This document shows, piece by piece, positions 27,308-36,230 of a DNA stretch of 56,135 nucleotides. Each line of letters opens with the position of its first letter. Position 1 is the stretch's first letter. Source of the DNA: PVC group bacterium (GTDB taxonomy: Bacteria > Verrucomicrobiota > Kiritimatiellia > UBA8416); NCBI GenBank assembly GCA_003567005.1, contig PXBF01000168.1, positions 1 through 56,135 on the forward strand. Direction: 5' to 3'. The notes under the pieces are model-generated. The model worked only from the letters and a program-made list of their open reading frames with translations. It did not search any database and was not told the origin of the DNA. A program made the translations under genes and the position numbers.

Positions 27308-28210
27308 TTACAGGTTCAAGCTAAGTTGTCCATGAACAACGACTTTTCGTCCATCTACGATGTCTGGGTCAGCCGTGTAGTATACCACGAATTTCACGCC
27401 TGGGAATTCATGTGCGAGCGCGCTGCGAATGTAGTTCTCCACAGCGATAACATTCCCTTCGTCATCGTCAGAGAATCCAACGCTAATCGGTTTTTCCAGA
27501 CCGCGCTCATGGGCAATGCGTATGACATGTTCGACGAAATCTTTAATGGCAAATTGTTTGCCTGTTTCCGTGTTCGGGGATGCGCCTGCCTGTTGACCCA
27601 TGCGTGCGCGAAACTCAGGTGACATCACACCATGATACCGATTGTGTGCATGGTAGAAGTCCATTACATCGGTATCCGTGTTGGCGCTGGCTTCGGGCGC
27701 AAAACATGCCATGTAGCCCCGCAGGTTTTCGAGCATTCGTTGCTTTTCTACCTCGGATAAGACGACTTTTATGAAATCGTCCACAGCTTGTCGTATTACA
27801 CTTGAACTGTGACCGCGGGCCGTGACGATGGCGAATAAGCGCCCCTCGATTAAGGTTTGCCGGAATTTTGCAAAACTGGGGCCCTCTTTATGCAGGCCGG
27901 AGACAACCGCATCGATAGCGCTGCGTGTATCTCGCAGGAATACATTTTCGTTGTCAATATCGATATCCCGGAAGTCACGAAACGCATTTTCCCAGACTCC
28001 ATCCGGGGGACGGTAGTTTTCCCGGTCGGAACGAATGACACTAAATACGGCAGTTGAAACGGCATGCGGAGTCCAAGAACCATCAGGCAATCGCTTTTCC
28101 AAATATATTTTTGTGGGCATGTGCAGGATATTGTCATCCCAGTCGAAGATGTAATATTTGAGGTCACGTTCTGCAACTGCCAGATTTATGGTGTTGGGTT
28201 TTGTGTACAT
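27308..28210 (-). CDS. HAD-superfamily-like protein
   Basis: About 300 residues. Three HAD-like motifs are present in order: YIFDWDDNIL (motif I, nucleophile D23 and acid/base D25), AIVTARGHS (motif II, Thr) and SVGFSDDDEGN (motif IV, acidic pair). That suits a phosphatase-like fold with unknown substrate. The ATG at 28210 is preferred over 28225 because AAAGGGAG stands directly upstream. The gene is followed almost without gap by the spermidine-synthase-like gene. Confidence 0.75.
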   Translation of the reverse strand: MYTKPNTINLAVAERDLKYYIFDWDDNILHMPTKIYLEKRLPDGSWTPHAVSTAVFSVIRSDRENYRPPDGVWENAFRDFRDIDIDNENVFLRDTRSAIDAVVSGLHKEGPSFAKFRQTLIEGRLFAIVTARGHSSSVIRQAVDDFIKVVLSEVEKQRMLENLRGYMACFAPEASANTDTDVMDFYHAHNRYHGVMSPEFRARMGQQAGASPNTETGKQFAIKDFVEHVIRIAHERGLEKPISVGFSDDDEGNVIAVENYIRSALAHEFPGVKFVVYYTADPDIVDGRKVVVHGQLSLNL

Positions 28211-28448
28211 GGCTCCCTTTCGCATTTTGCGCTGTTTGAGGATGCCTCAGGGTATGATGAAGCTCAAGCAGAAATGGTTTTATCTTCTGCAGGGAAAAAA
28301 ATTGGGTATGTTTCGTAAAGATTAGACTTTTTTGTTTGCGACGGGATTGTGGTTGGGGTAGTGTATGTCTTCACGGCAGTAGCCCTGTTCCTGCCATGGT
28401 AATGAGTCTATGGCAATTCGTTGCGCTTACATAGTTTGGAGATGTGAA

Positions 28449-29096
28449 ATGTCAAAAATCTTATACATCGTGATGGCGACCACGTTTTTGTTAACCATTC
28501 ATGTCTCTGCGCAGGGTAGAATTCCTGTTGCAGAACGAACGCCCGAAGATGTTGCCCCTACCGATATGCTGCGCGTGCGCAGTTTCAGAGGAGTTGGGCC
28601 ACGTGCTATCGTGCAGACTCCTGTTTTTAACACTACGGCTGACCGTGGGGTTCGATCTCCTCAGGATTGGCAGCGACTGCTGCTCGAATTTGACGTGCAG
28701 GTTCCCTGGATTGATGAAATGAATGTGCAGTTTTTTGTACTTTCAATGATTCGTGATCCCGACACGGATGATAATCTATACAGTTTGTTTCGTCGCAACG
28801 TCCGTTTTGTCGATATTCAGGGTGGCAGAGATGGCCGGCGTCGGGTAGATGCCTTTTTGCGGCCGGCGGCATTACACCGTTTTGGGCGGGTCGTAGCCGC
28901 AGCTGCCGTCGTAACCATCGCTGGAGAAGTTGTGTCCGAGCAAGAGGACACAGCGATTGATTTACCGGAAGCGTGGTGGGAAAGCCCCCGGGTTCTGGAC
29001 AACCCCGTAACAACCATTCGGGATGGTTATCTTTTAGACCGGACGGAAACGCCTTGGGCTGTCATCAACTATGATGATGCTGAATTTGTCCGATAA
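28449..29096 (+). CDS. Exported pilus-like protein, Amuc_1102-type (first gene of the locus)
   Basis: A 215-residue exported protein (signal peptide LYIVMATTFLLTIHVSA, cleavage near residue 22). Its mature part contains WQRLLLEFDVQVPWIDEMNV and a beta-rich domain. Assignment to the Amuc_1102 family rests on its place immediately before the PilM-like, Amuc_1100-like, Amuc_1099-like and secretin genes, plus size and export; sequence-level recognition is weak. GGAG lies seven bases before the ATG at 28449. It begins the operon, 17 bp upstream of the PilM gene. Confidence 0.7.
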   Translation: MSKILYIVMATTFLLTIHVSAQGRIPVAERTPEDVAPTDMLRVRSFRGVGPRAIVQTPVFNTTADRGVRSPQDWQRLLLEFDVQVPWIDEMNVQFFVLSMIRDPDTDDNLYSLFRRNVRFVDIQGGRDGRRRVDAFLRPAALHRFGRVVAAAAVVTIAGEVVSEQEDTAIDLPEAWWESPRVLDNPVTTIRDGYLLDRTETPWAVINYDDAEFVR

Positions 29097-29113
29097 TTTT
29101 TTGCGGAGTACGC

Positions 29114-30760
29114 ATGTTTGATAAGAATCGATTGATTGCGGTAGACTTAGGGGCCAGCAAAGTAGCTTTAGCTGAGTTCACCATTGGCAAAGGTGGGGTT
29201 CCTGTATTAACCAATTACGGCATCAGCCCGATTGCCGGTGAAGGCGGTAATGAAAGTGAACGTTTAGCGTTTATCGTTACGGCCATCCGAGACCAGATGC
29301 GCGAGTTAGGTGTCAGGCCTGGCCCTATGATGTTGTCTGTTTCGGGGCAAGCTGTTTTCCCTCGGTTCGTCAAGTTGCCACCTGTGAGCAAGGATAAGTT
29401 GCCGCAGATCATCCAGTATGAAGCGGAGCAAAACGTACCCTTTCCCATCGACGAAGTTGTTTGGGATTACCAGTTAATCGGGGATGATTCTGACGAACTG
29501 AACGTGATGCTGGTGGCGGCGAAAATAGAGAATATCAAGCGTTTGACGGACTGTGCACAGGCGGCAGATTTAGAGCCTGATGTGGTGGATGTGGCTTCGA
29601 TGGCCTTGTTAAATGCTGTCCATTATTCACGTCAAGATGATGCTGATGAATGTGTGATGATTCTCGATGTCGGGGCGCGTTCTTCGAATTTAATCTTCAT
29701 GGAGAAAGGGCGCGTATTTAATCGCAGTATACCTGTTGCGGGTAATACCATCACGCAGGAGTTGATGAAGACCTTCAATGTATCTTTTGAAGAGGCAGAA
29801 AAGATCAAAATTGAAGAAGGATTTGTGGCATTCGGCGGTGTCACATCAGCGGGAGATAGTGAGGTTGCAGAACAAGCCTCCAAAATCATTCGGACCGTGT
29901 TGACGCGCTTGCATGCGGAAGTCAATCGTTCGATTAATTTTTATCGTAGCCAGCAAGGCGGATCTTCTCCGGATGTGGTGCTTTTAACGGGTGGTAGCTC
30001 CATGTTGGCGCATATCGACACGTTTTTCCAAGACAAATTGCGCGTTCCGGTTTCTTACTTTAATCCTTTTGATGCAGTAGAAGTCGGTAGCTCGGTGAAT
30101 GTGGAAGCGCTGAATCAGGACATCCAGTGCATGGGTGAAGTTGTGGGGCTCGCGTTGCGACGAGCGAATCATGCATTGGTAGAAATTAACCTGATGCCAC
30201 CTGATCTGGTGGCATTGAAGACATTCCGCCGGAGGAAGCCATTTTTCATTGCTACTGCAGCAGCGGTCTTCCTGAGTATGATAGGCTGGGGCGGGTATTT
30301 TACGATAGCGGGGCGCGCACTTGCCGAGCGTACGGAGCGTTTGGAGGGTTCTGTTCGCGAATTAACACGCGTACAGGATCGTTTGCAGGGGGTCTCGGCA
30401 GAACGCGAATTGGCCGAAGCGCAGTTTGAGACGCTTGCGCGGCAAGTTGCCCTGCGCACAAGGTGGATAGATCTCCTAGAGGTTATAGGTGAGGCTCTGC
30501 AAGAGGGAATGTGGATATCGGCCTTGGAACCACGTGAAAATGATGGGAGGGTCACGGCCTTGCGCGTTACGGTGCAGGGCTTTACTGACCGCCTTGAAAG
30601 TACAGCGGCTGGTACGGCGGCTGAGCGTTTGCGTGATCGTTTGCGCGAATCAGATCTATTCCGGGACAGTAGTGAAATTGCACGCGAAATGGGGGTAGGA
30701 GCCTACCGACGGGAAATTGTTTTACAACTTGACCTAGAAGAGTCTATTCCCACGAGATAG
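29114..30760 (+). CDS. PilM-PilN fusion, Amuc_1101-type pilus assembly protein
   Basis: 548 residues. The first 350 are an actin-like PilM ATPase: LIAVDLGASKVALAEF (phosphate 1), MILDVGARSSNLIF (phosphate 2) and VVLLTGGSSML (adenosine). A PilN-like part follows: the PilN lead-in EINLMPPDL, a basic RRRKPFF, one TM helix (about 373-398), a coiled coil (about 400-450) and a ferredoxin-like periplasmic domain. In type IV pilus systems PilM binds the PilN tail in the cytoplasm; here both appear in one chain. The next start codon follows 14 bp after its stop. Confidence 0.88.
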   Translation: MFDKNRLIAVDLGASKVALAEFTIGKGGVPVLTNYGISPIAGEGGNESERLAFIVTAIRDQMRELGVRPGPMMLSVSGQAVFPRFVKLPPVSKDKLPQIIQYEAEQNVPFPIDEVVWDYQLIGDDSDELNVMLVAAKIENIKRLTDCAQAADLEPDVVDVASMALLNAVHYSRQDDADECVMILDVGARSSNLIFMEKGRVFNRSIPVAGNTITQELMKTFNVSFEEAEKIKIEEGFVAFGGVTSAGDSEVAEQASKIIRTVLTRLHAEVNRSINFYRSQQGGSSPDVVLLTGGSSMLAHIDTFFQDKLRVPVSYFNPFDAVEVGSSVNVEALNQDIQCMGEVVGLALRRANHALVEINLMPPDLVALKTFRRRKPFFIATAAAVFLSMIGWGGYFTIAGRALAERTERLEGSVRELTRVQDRLQGVSAERELAEAQFETLARQVALRTRWIDLLEVIGEALQEGMWISALEPRENDGRVTALRVTVQGFTDRLESTAAGTAAERLRDRLRESDLFRDSSEIAREMGVGAYRREIVLQLDLEESIPTR

Positions 30761-30774
30761 GTTTGAATGGAATC

Positions 30775-31836
30775 ATGAAAAAGAAACAGCTCATTACATA
30801 TTCAGCCATCGGTGTAGGTGTCATCTTGTTATTGGCAGCTACGGGCATGCTTTTGCGCAGTATCATGCAATACCGCGAGCAAGAGCAGGCGTTCAGTCGT
30901 TTGCGCTCTCAACTTTCACAGTTATATCGTGCGGAGGTGTTTCCGTCTGAAGACAATGTCGCCTTGGAGCGTGAAAATCGCGAGCAACTGGACGTTTGGT
31001 TTGAGAATCTGCTTGAGCATTTGGGAGAGGGGAACATCATCCGTGATGATCGGAGCCCTTCGCAATTCAGAGGACTTCTTGAACAGACGCACAATACATT
31101 ACGTGAGCGGGCAGCGCGTGCGCGGGTACGATTACCGGATCGCGAAAGCGATTTTGCTTTTGGTTTTGAACGTTATGCGGGAACGGGATTATTGCCTTCT
31201 CCCGAGGATGTTCCACGGCTTACCGAGCAGTTGATTATCACGACGAGCCTGTCACGCATGATGTATGAAAGTGAAATCAGTGCCCTTCGGTCAATACGCC
31301 GTGATGTATTTGAAGCGGAAACCGCACAGGAGCCTCGCGACACGGCACCAGCGCGACGTGGCGCCACGCCGGCGCGTCGTGGTAGTGATCGCCGTGAAGC
31401 GCAGGTTGCCCCACGTGGTGACCCAGGCATTATTGAAGAAGGTGACATGTTTGCAACGTATCGGTTTGTGATAGAATTCGAGGCTCGTGAGGAGGCGCTG
31501 GCGAGATTTCTTAATGCGCTTGCATCGAATCCGCTGTATACAGTGGTACGAACCATACGCATGCGCAAAGACGTTCCCAGCATGATAGCGATTCATACGG
31601 AGGGAGCTGCGGCAGAAGCTAGTAGTCGGGAGAGTCCTGAATCAGACGTTTCGTTTCTTTTCGGCACGCAGGATGACGATGCGGATTCTGCTGAATCATC
31701 GCCAGATGCGGAGAGAAGAGGGCCAGTGTTAGGTGATAGTCAACCAGTTAGCGGTATTCAAATGGAGACGCCAATGCAAGTGCGTCTGGTAGTGGATGTT
31801 TACAAGTTCAGGGGTGTCGATGAAACTCTCGATTAA
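30775..31836 (+). CDS. Amuc_1100-type pilus-like inner-membrane protein
   Basis: A 353-residue protein. A short cytoplasmic MKKKQ leads to one TM helix (TYSAIGVGVILLLAATGML), then a coiled coil (FSRLRSQLSQLY) and a periplasmic domain. The middle has a low-complexity patch (residues about 200-220, ARRGATPARRGSDRR). Topology and place between the PilM-PilN fusion and the secretin match Akkermansia Amuc_1100, which is related to PilO-type proteins. ATG 30775 is chosen over TTG 30763. It overlaps the next gene by 17 bp. Confidence 0.78.
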   Translation: MKKKQLITYSAIGVGVILLLAATGMLLRSIMQYREQEQAFSRLRSQLSQLYRAEVFPSEDNVALERENREQLDVWFENLLEHLGEGNIIRDDRSPSQFRGLLEQTHNTLRERAARARVRLPDRESDFAFGFERYAGTGLLPSPEDVPRLTEQLIITTSLSRMMYESEISALRSIRRDVFEAETAQEPRDTAPARRGATPARRGSDRREAQVAPRGDPGIIEEGDMFATYRFVIEFEAREEALARFLNALASNPLYTVVRTIRMRKDVPSMIAIHTEGAAAEASSRESPESDVSFLFGTQDDDADSAESSPDAERRGPVLGDSQPVSGIQMETPMQVRLVVDVYKFRGVDETLD

Positions 31837-32995
31837 CGGCATTATCAGCTGGGTTCGTAGTCATTATGATCGCGTGCTAGCATTGTTCGCGGTTGCGATG
31901 CTCGGCTTTACTTTATTTTTTCTGTTGATGCAGATGGGGGCGATAGGTCAACGCACTGCACAATTTGAACAGTGGATGCAATATTTGACGCCAGAGCATG
32001 AGCACGTAGAAGAAGTATCGGATACGTTATATGAGGATGTGCTCGATTCACTTCGTCATCCAACGCAATTGGTAGTGGGTGAAGAACGTACGCGTTGGTT
32101 TTTTGTTCCTGAATCTCGATTTAGTTGTACGGAGTGCGGTCACCCCGTTCCGGATGGTGATGATGACTGCCCGTTCTGTGGTGCTCTTGTTGATCCTCCA
32201 CCGCCCGATACGCTCGATCACTCTGGTGACGGGATTCCCACTTGGTGGAAAGTGCAGCACGGATTAGATCCCTATGATGCTGCTGATGCGGAAGAGGATT
32301 GGGATGGCGATGGATTTACAAATCTTGAAGAGTATTTGCATGATACGGATCCGAATGATCCGGATAGCCATCCGCCGCTTATAGATTGGCTTATTGTGGA
32401 TGAAATCCAAGAGCATCAGATTGATTTAGAATTTCGCAGTCGTGTGCGCACGGCAAGAGGATATCGTTTCGGAATCAATTATGGGTTACCGGATGGAACA
32501 ACCAGAACCGAGTTTGTGAATATAGGCGATAGAGTTGGTGGTTTTACGATCCAGTCTTATGAGGAAATACTTGAAACCATCGAAACACCGTCACGCCGAA
32601 CGGTAGATCGTTCCGAATTAACGGTTGTGTCACCCCGCGGGGATGAGATCGTGTTGGTCCTTGATGACGGTGAGTCGCATGTTGAGCGTACTGTGCATTT
32701 GCGCATGGGGCGCGAGGCCCCTCAGCATACGTTTTCTGTCCGTACAGACGATACATTTACCTTGGATGATATCGAGTATCGTGTAATAGAGATTGACGCA
32801 TCGAATCGCCATGTGATATTAGAGACGGTTCCTACAGGGGAGTCGTATACTGTCACACCTGAGATTCGTCCAACACCGGTTGTTCGTCAGATGGAAGCGG
32901 ACCCACTTCTCGAAGAAGCGCATCCACTTCTCGAAGAGCCGGATGCACTGGAAGTTGAAAACGCAGATACAGAACTACAAAGCCTCTTTGAATGA
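31820..32995 (+). CDS. Amuc_1099-type pilus-like protein with zinc ribbon and Ca-binding-like motifs
   Basis: A 391-residue bitopic protein with a TM helix near residues 18-42 (VLALFAVAMLGFTLFFLLMQ). Outside the membrane come a four-cysteine zinc ribbon (C103, C106, C117, C120: CTECG then CPFCG), and then aspartate-rich motifs DHSGDGIPTWW (133-143) and DWDGDGFTNLEEY (160-172) that resemble EF-hand/thrombospondin-type calcium loops. The C-terminal half is beta-rich and ends in an acidic LLEEAHPLLEEPD repeat. AGGGG lies five bases before the ATG, which is inside the end of the upstream gene. Confidence 0.8.
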   Translation: MKLSINGIISWVRSHYDRVLALFAVAMLGFTLFFLLMQMGAIGQRTAQFEQWMQYLTPEHEHVEEVSDTLYEDVLDSLRHPTQLVVGEERTRWFFVPESRFSCTECGHPVPDGDDDCPFCGALVDPPPPDTLDHSGDGIPTWWKVQHGLDPYDAADAEEDWDGDGFTNLEEYLHDTDPNDPDSHPPLIDWLIVDEIQEHQIDLEFRSRVRTARGYRFGINYGLPDGTTRTEFVNIGDRVGGFTIQSYEEILETIETPSRRTVDRSELTVVSPRGDEIVLVLDDGESHVERTVHLRMGREAPQHTFSVRTDDTFTLDDIEYRVIEIDASNRHVILETVPTGESYTVTPEIRPTPVVRQMEADPLLEEAHPLLEEPDALEVENADTELQSLFE

Positions 32996-33027
32996 GATGA
33001 TTGGATAGTGGTAAGGAGAAATAGCAC

Positions 33028-36000
33028 ATGACAACGCCCCGCAAATGGACATTCAGCTTAGCTTCAATCCTGGTTGTGGCTATTGTGGCCGGAGTAATTG
33101 CACAGGATTTCTGGGATGATGAAAGCTTGTTTGCTGAAGAAGAAGCTACTGTAGATGCAGCCATAGACGGCGAGCTAGCAGATGATGAATCTGACAGTAA
33201 TGATGATGATGTTTTCGATGCCCTTTTCGATAATGATGATATCGACGATTTCGACTTTGATGACTGGGATGCCGAAGATATTGATGATGCTGAAGCCCCG
33301 GAAGTCGCCGTAGTTGCGGATGATGATGCAGACGACTGGGATGATTGGGACGACGACGATCTGGATGATCTTTTTGGTTCACTACCTGATGATGAGGTCG
33401 TTGACCCGGAAGATGAAGATTTAGATCTAGAAGAGTTTGCTGAGTTGGATCCGGAAAAGGGCATAACTCCTGATGCCGATGTCTTAGATGATTTGGACAG
33501 TTTATTCGCCGACCTGGCTGAAGATGACGAAGATCCCGAGCCAGATCCCGAGCCGGTGATAGAGCCAGATCCCGAGCCGGTGATAGAGCGGGAACCTGAT
33601 CCCACTCCTGTTGTTGAACCGGAACCGGAATTAGACGAAGTTGACCCTGCAGACGTGGTGTATGACGATGATGACGCATTAGATGATGCTCTTTTTGATA
33701 TGCTTGCCGATGAAGGGCGTCGCATCGCGGAGGATACCTCTGTTGAGACCGAAGATACGCCTGATCCAGCGGTGGAGCGGGAAGTTGTTGAGGCCCCGCG
33801 CGGAAGTGCTGCGTTTGAAGAGGCAGAGCGCCTGCGCCGTGTGGCTCGTGAGAACCATGCCATCAATAGTTTAGAGCGTGCCGAGCGTCTATTGCGCGAA
33901 CGCGAGTACCGACGTGCCATCCAACTTTTTGAAGAGGCTTTACGCACCTTACCGCAACGCGCTGATCTTGAGCCTGCGCGGGCACGTGCTCGCCGTGGTG
34001 CTGCTGATGCGCATTTTCGCCAAGCTGCAGCATTGGTCGAGATGGGGAATTTCGAGTCAGCCTTAAGTGCAGCGCAGAGTGCCGCACGTCTTGGTCATCG
34101 TCGTGGGCCTGATGCTGTGCGTCGGATCCAGGAACGCATCGATGCTCCAGAGGAAGATCCTGAGCCCAAGCCAGCTGAGCATCGTTGGGAAGAGGAGGAA
34201 TTTCTAGAGATTGATCGCGAAATTGAACGGTGGTTGCGTCGTGGCCGCGAAGCATACTTAAATGGTGAGTACGAGCGTGCTATTCTAGCATTTGAGTCAG
34301 TTTTAGCCCGTGATCCTGAGCACAAGGAGGCGATTCGCATGATGCGTGCCGCATCGGGGCGTCAATTTGATCGTTCCACCATGGAGTTAGATGCCACAAG
34401 ACAGCGTATGATGACAGATGTACGCAGAACATGGAATCCACGTCAGTATGGGTTGCACGAAGAGCCAATCGATGAGGAGGATGATCTTGTTGCTGATATC
34501 CGTGAGGACGAGATTCAGCGCCAGCGTATTCTTGACAAAATGGAAGAGATTGTCATTCCGGAAATTAGCTTTCGTCAGGAAAACATACGGGATGTTTTAA
34601 CATTCCTGCAGGATTTGAGCGTAGAATTTGATCCAGCACCGACGCGGGCTGAAAGAACGGGCGTAAATATTATTTTGCAATTAGATTCTGGACGACGTAG
34701 GGCTACTGCGGACAACGGTCGGACACGTCGCCGTGCTGATCCTTTTGCGGATCCGGACGATGTTGATGGGGTAAGGGCTGCTGAAGATGTTCCTGTCTCG
34801 TTTACAGCTCGTAATATCAGTCTGCGCGAAGCATTGGATATTGTCGTTGATGTTGCCAATTTACGATATCGTATACGTGGTAATGTTGTTGTCGTGGTAC
34901 CTCGAGATCATGATGATGGAGATATTATCCACCGTATGTACGATGTCTTACCTTCGGCAATCGCGCGCTTACAAGATTTAAGTACAGCTGCAGAACCTCG
35001 TGGTCGCGGTGGAGCGCGTCGTGGATCCGGAGACTTTCTGGCACTTGACGGGGGGCAGGATCTGGCAGGAGAGGATGTTGATTTGCGTGCATTTTTTGAA
35101 GAGATGGGCGTACGCTGGCCGACTGGATCTTCCATCAAGTTCATTCGCGGTTTAGGCAAGCTTGTTGTGGCTAATACGCAAGAGAACCTAGCTGTGTTCG
35201 AAAGCATTCTCTCGATTCTGAATGTGGTTCCCTATCAGATTGAAATTGAGGCACGGTTCATCGAAGTTGCGCAAACAGATGTTGATTCTCTCGGTTTAGA
35301 GTGGATGTTGACAGATGCGTGGCAAATTGCCGAGATGGCGGCAGATGGCAACTTGCCGGCTGCTTCACGTCGTCGATTGGTCATGCAGGAGAACGCCACT
35401 GATGGAGGTTTCACAAGAGGCAATCGTTTCTTACCACAGGGTGATTCCCGCGGGCCACTGGGGTCACCGATTATGGATCAAGTTGCCACGGTTAGTAGTG
35501 TGCTGACGAATCCAGAACTTACGATGGTATTGCATGCCTTACAGCAGCGCGGTCATACAGATCTGCTTTCCGCACCAAAAATCACAACGCAGTCAGGACA
35601 GCAAGCAACCATCAAAGTTGTAACGGAGTACATTTATCCAACGGCGTTTGAAACAAGCGGAATTGGAGGAACGACGACAGGTGGAACGTTAGCTGGCACG
35701 GATGCTGGAACGGTTGGTGCCGTGGTAACGCCTCTTGATTTCCAGACTCGTGAAGTCGGGGTAATACTAGAAGTCTTGCCCGAGGTTAGTCCAGAAGGGC
35801 AGATGATTAATCTACTTCTCTCCCCCGAAGTCGTTTCAGAGCCTACTTGGAGAAATTATGGATCAACGTACACATCGTTTGATCCGAATGGTAATCCCAT
35901 TGAACAGCAATTGAATATGGAGCAGCCTTTCTTTCACACCAGGCAGTTGCGTACCAATCTTTTGATTTATAATGGTGCAACGGTTGTAATGGGCGGCATG

Positions 36001-36228
36001 ATTACAGAAGAACGCTATTCTGTTGATGATAGCATTCCTCTGCTTGGCGATATTCCGATATTTGGACGTCTGTTCCGCAGTCGGTACGACTCCAGCGAGA
36101 AGCGCAATCTTCTCATTTTCGTTACAGCCAGACTTGTAGATCCGGCTGGACGACCGCTCGATCGCGAGCATGTCGGTATAGATGACACCATTGCTGAGCG
36201 TATTGCCGGTGTTGAACTTGAAGATTAA
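33028..36228 (+). CDS. Secretin of the pilus-like system, Amuc_1098-type, with hyperacidic N-terminal region
   Basis: A 1066-residue outer-membrane channel protein. Order: signal peptide (about 1-25, ending GVIAQ); a low-complexity Asp/Glu region (about 26-250) with a repeated EPDPEPVIEPDPEPVIE segment; TPR-like helices (about 260-450, for example YRRAIQLFEEALRTLP and YERAILAFESVLARDPEH); and a secretin N-domain (from about 508, IVIPEISFRQENIRDVLTFL). The secretin domain (about 735-1050) ends GGMITEERYSVDDSIPLLGD and GRLFRS. AAGGAG stands nine bases before the ATG. It is the last pilus gene; the exonuclease gene starts two bases after its stop. Confidence 0.9.
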   Translation: MTTPRKWTFSLASILVVAIVAGVIAQDFWDDESLFAEEEATVDAAIDGELADDESDSNDDDVFDALFDNDDIDDFDFDDWDAEDIDDAEAPEVAVVADDDADDWDDWDDDDLDDLFGSLPDDEVVDPEDEDLDLEEFAELDPEKGITPDADVLDDLDSLFADLAEDDEDPEPDPEPVIEPDPEPVIEREPDPTPVVEPEPELDEVDPADVVYDDDDALDDALFDMLADEGRRIAEDTSVETEDTPDPAVEREVVEAPRGSAAFEEAERLRRVARENHAINSLERAERLLREREYRRAIQLFEEALRTLPQRADLEPARARARRGAADAHFRQAAALVEMGNFESALSAAQSAARLGHRRGPDAVRRIQERIDAPEEDPEPKPAEHRWEEEEFLEIDREIERWLRRGREAYLNGEYERAILAFESVLARDPEHKEAIRMMRAASGRQFDRSTMELDATRQRMMTDVRRTWNPRQYGLHEEPIDEEDDLVADIREDEIQRQRILDKMEEIVIPEISFRQENIRDVLTFLQDLSVEFDPAPTRAERTGVNIILQLDSGRRRATADNGRTRRRADPFADPDDVDGVRAAEDVPVSFTARNISLREALDIVVDVANLRYRIRGNVVVVVPRDHDDGDIIHRMYDVLPSAIARLQDLSTAAEPRGRGGARRGSGDFLALDGGQDLAGEDVDLRAFFEEMGVRWPTGSSIKFIRGLGKLVVANTQENLAVFESILSILNVVPYQIEIEARFIEVAQTDVDSLGLEWMLTDAWQIAEMAADGNLPAASRRRLVMQENATDGGFTRGNRFLPQGDSRGPLGSPIMDQVATVSSVLTNPELTMVLHALQQRGHTDLLSAPKITTQSGQQATIKVVTEYIYPTAFETSGIGGTTTGGTLAGTDAGTVGAVVTPLDFQTREVGVILEVLPEVSPEGQMINLLLSPEVVSEPTWRNYGSTYTSFDPNGNPIEQQLNMEQPFFHTRQLRTNLLIYNGATVVMGGMITEERYSVDDSIPLLGDIPIFGRLFRSRYDSSEKRNLLIFVTARLVDPAGRPLDREHVGIDDTIAERIAGVELED

Positions 36229-36230
36229 TA

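Noticed and set aside
32853..33947. Long minus-strand open frame of 364 codons, very rich in Ser
   Set aside because: It is the antisense of the Asp/Glu-rich part of the secretin gene; GAT/GAA codons read backwards give Ser-rich text. It has no ribosome-binding site, and the plus-strand gene is certain.
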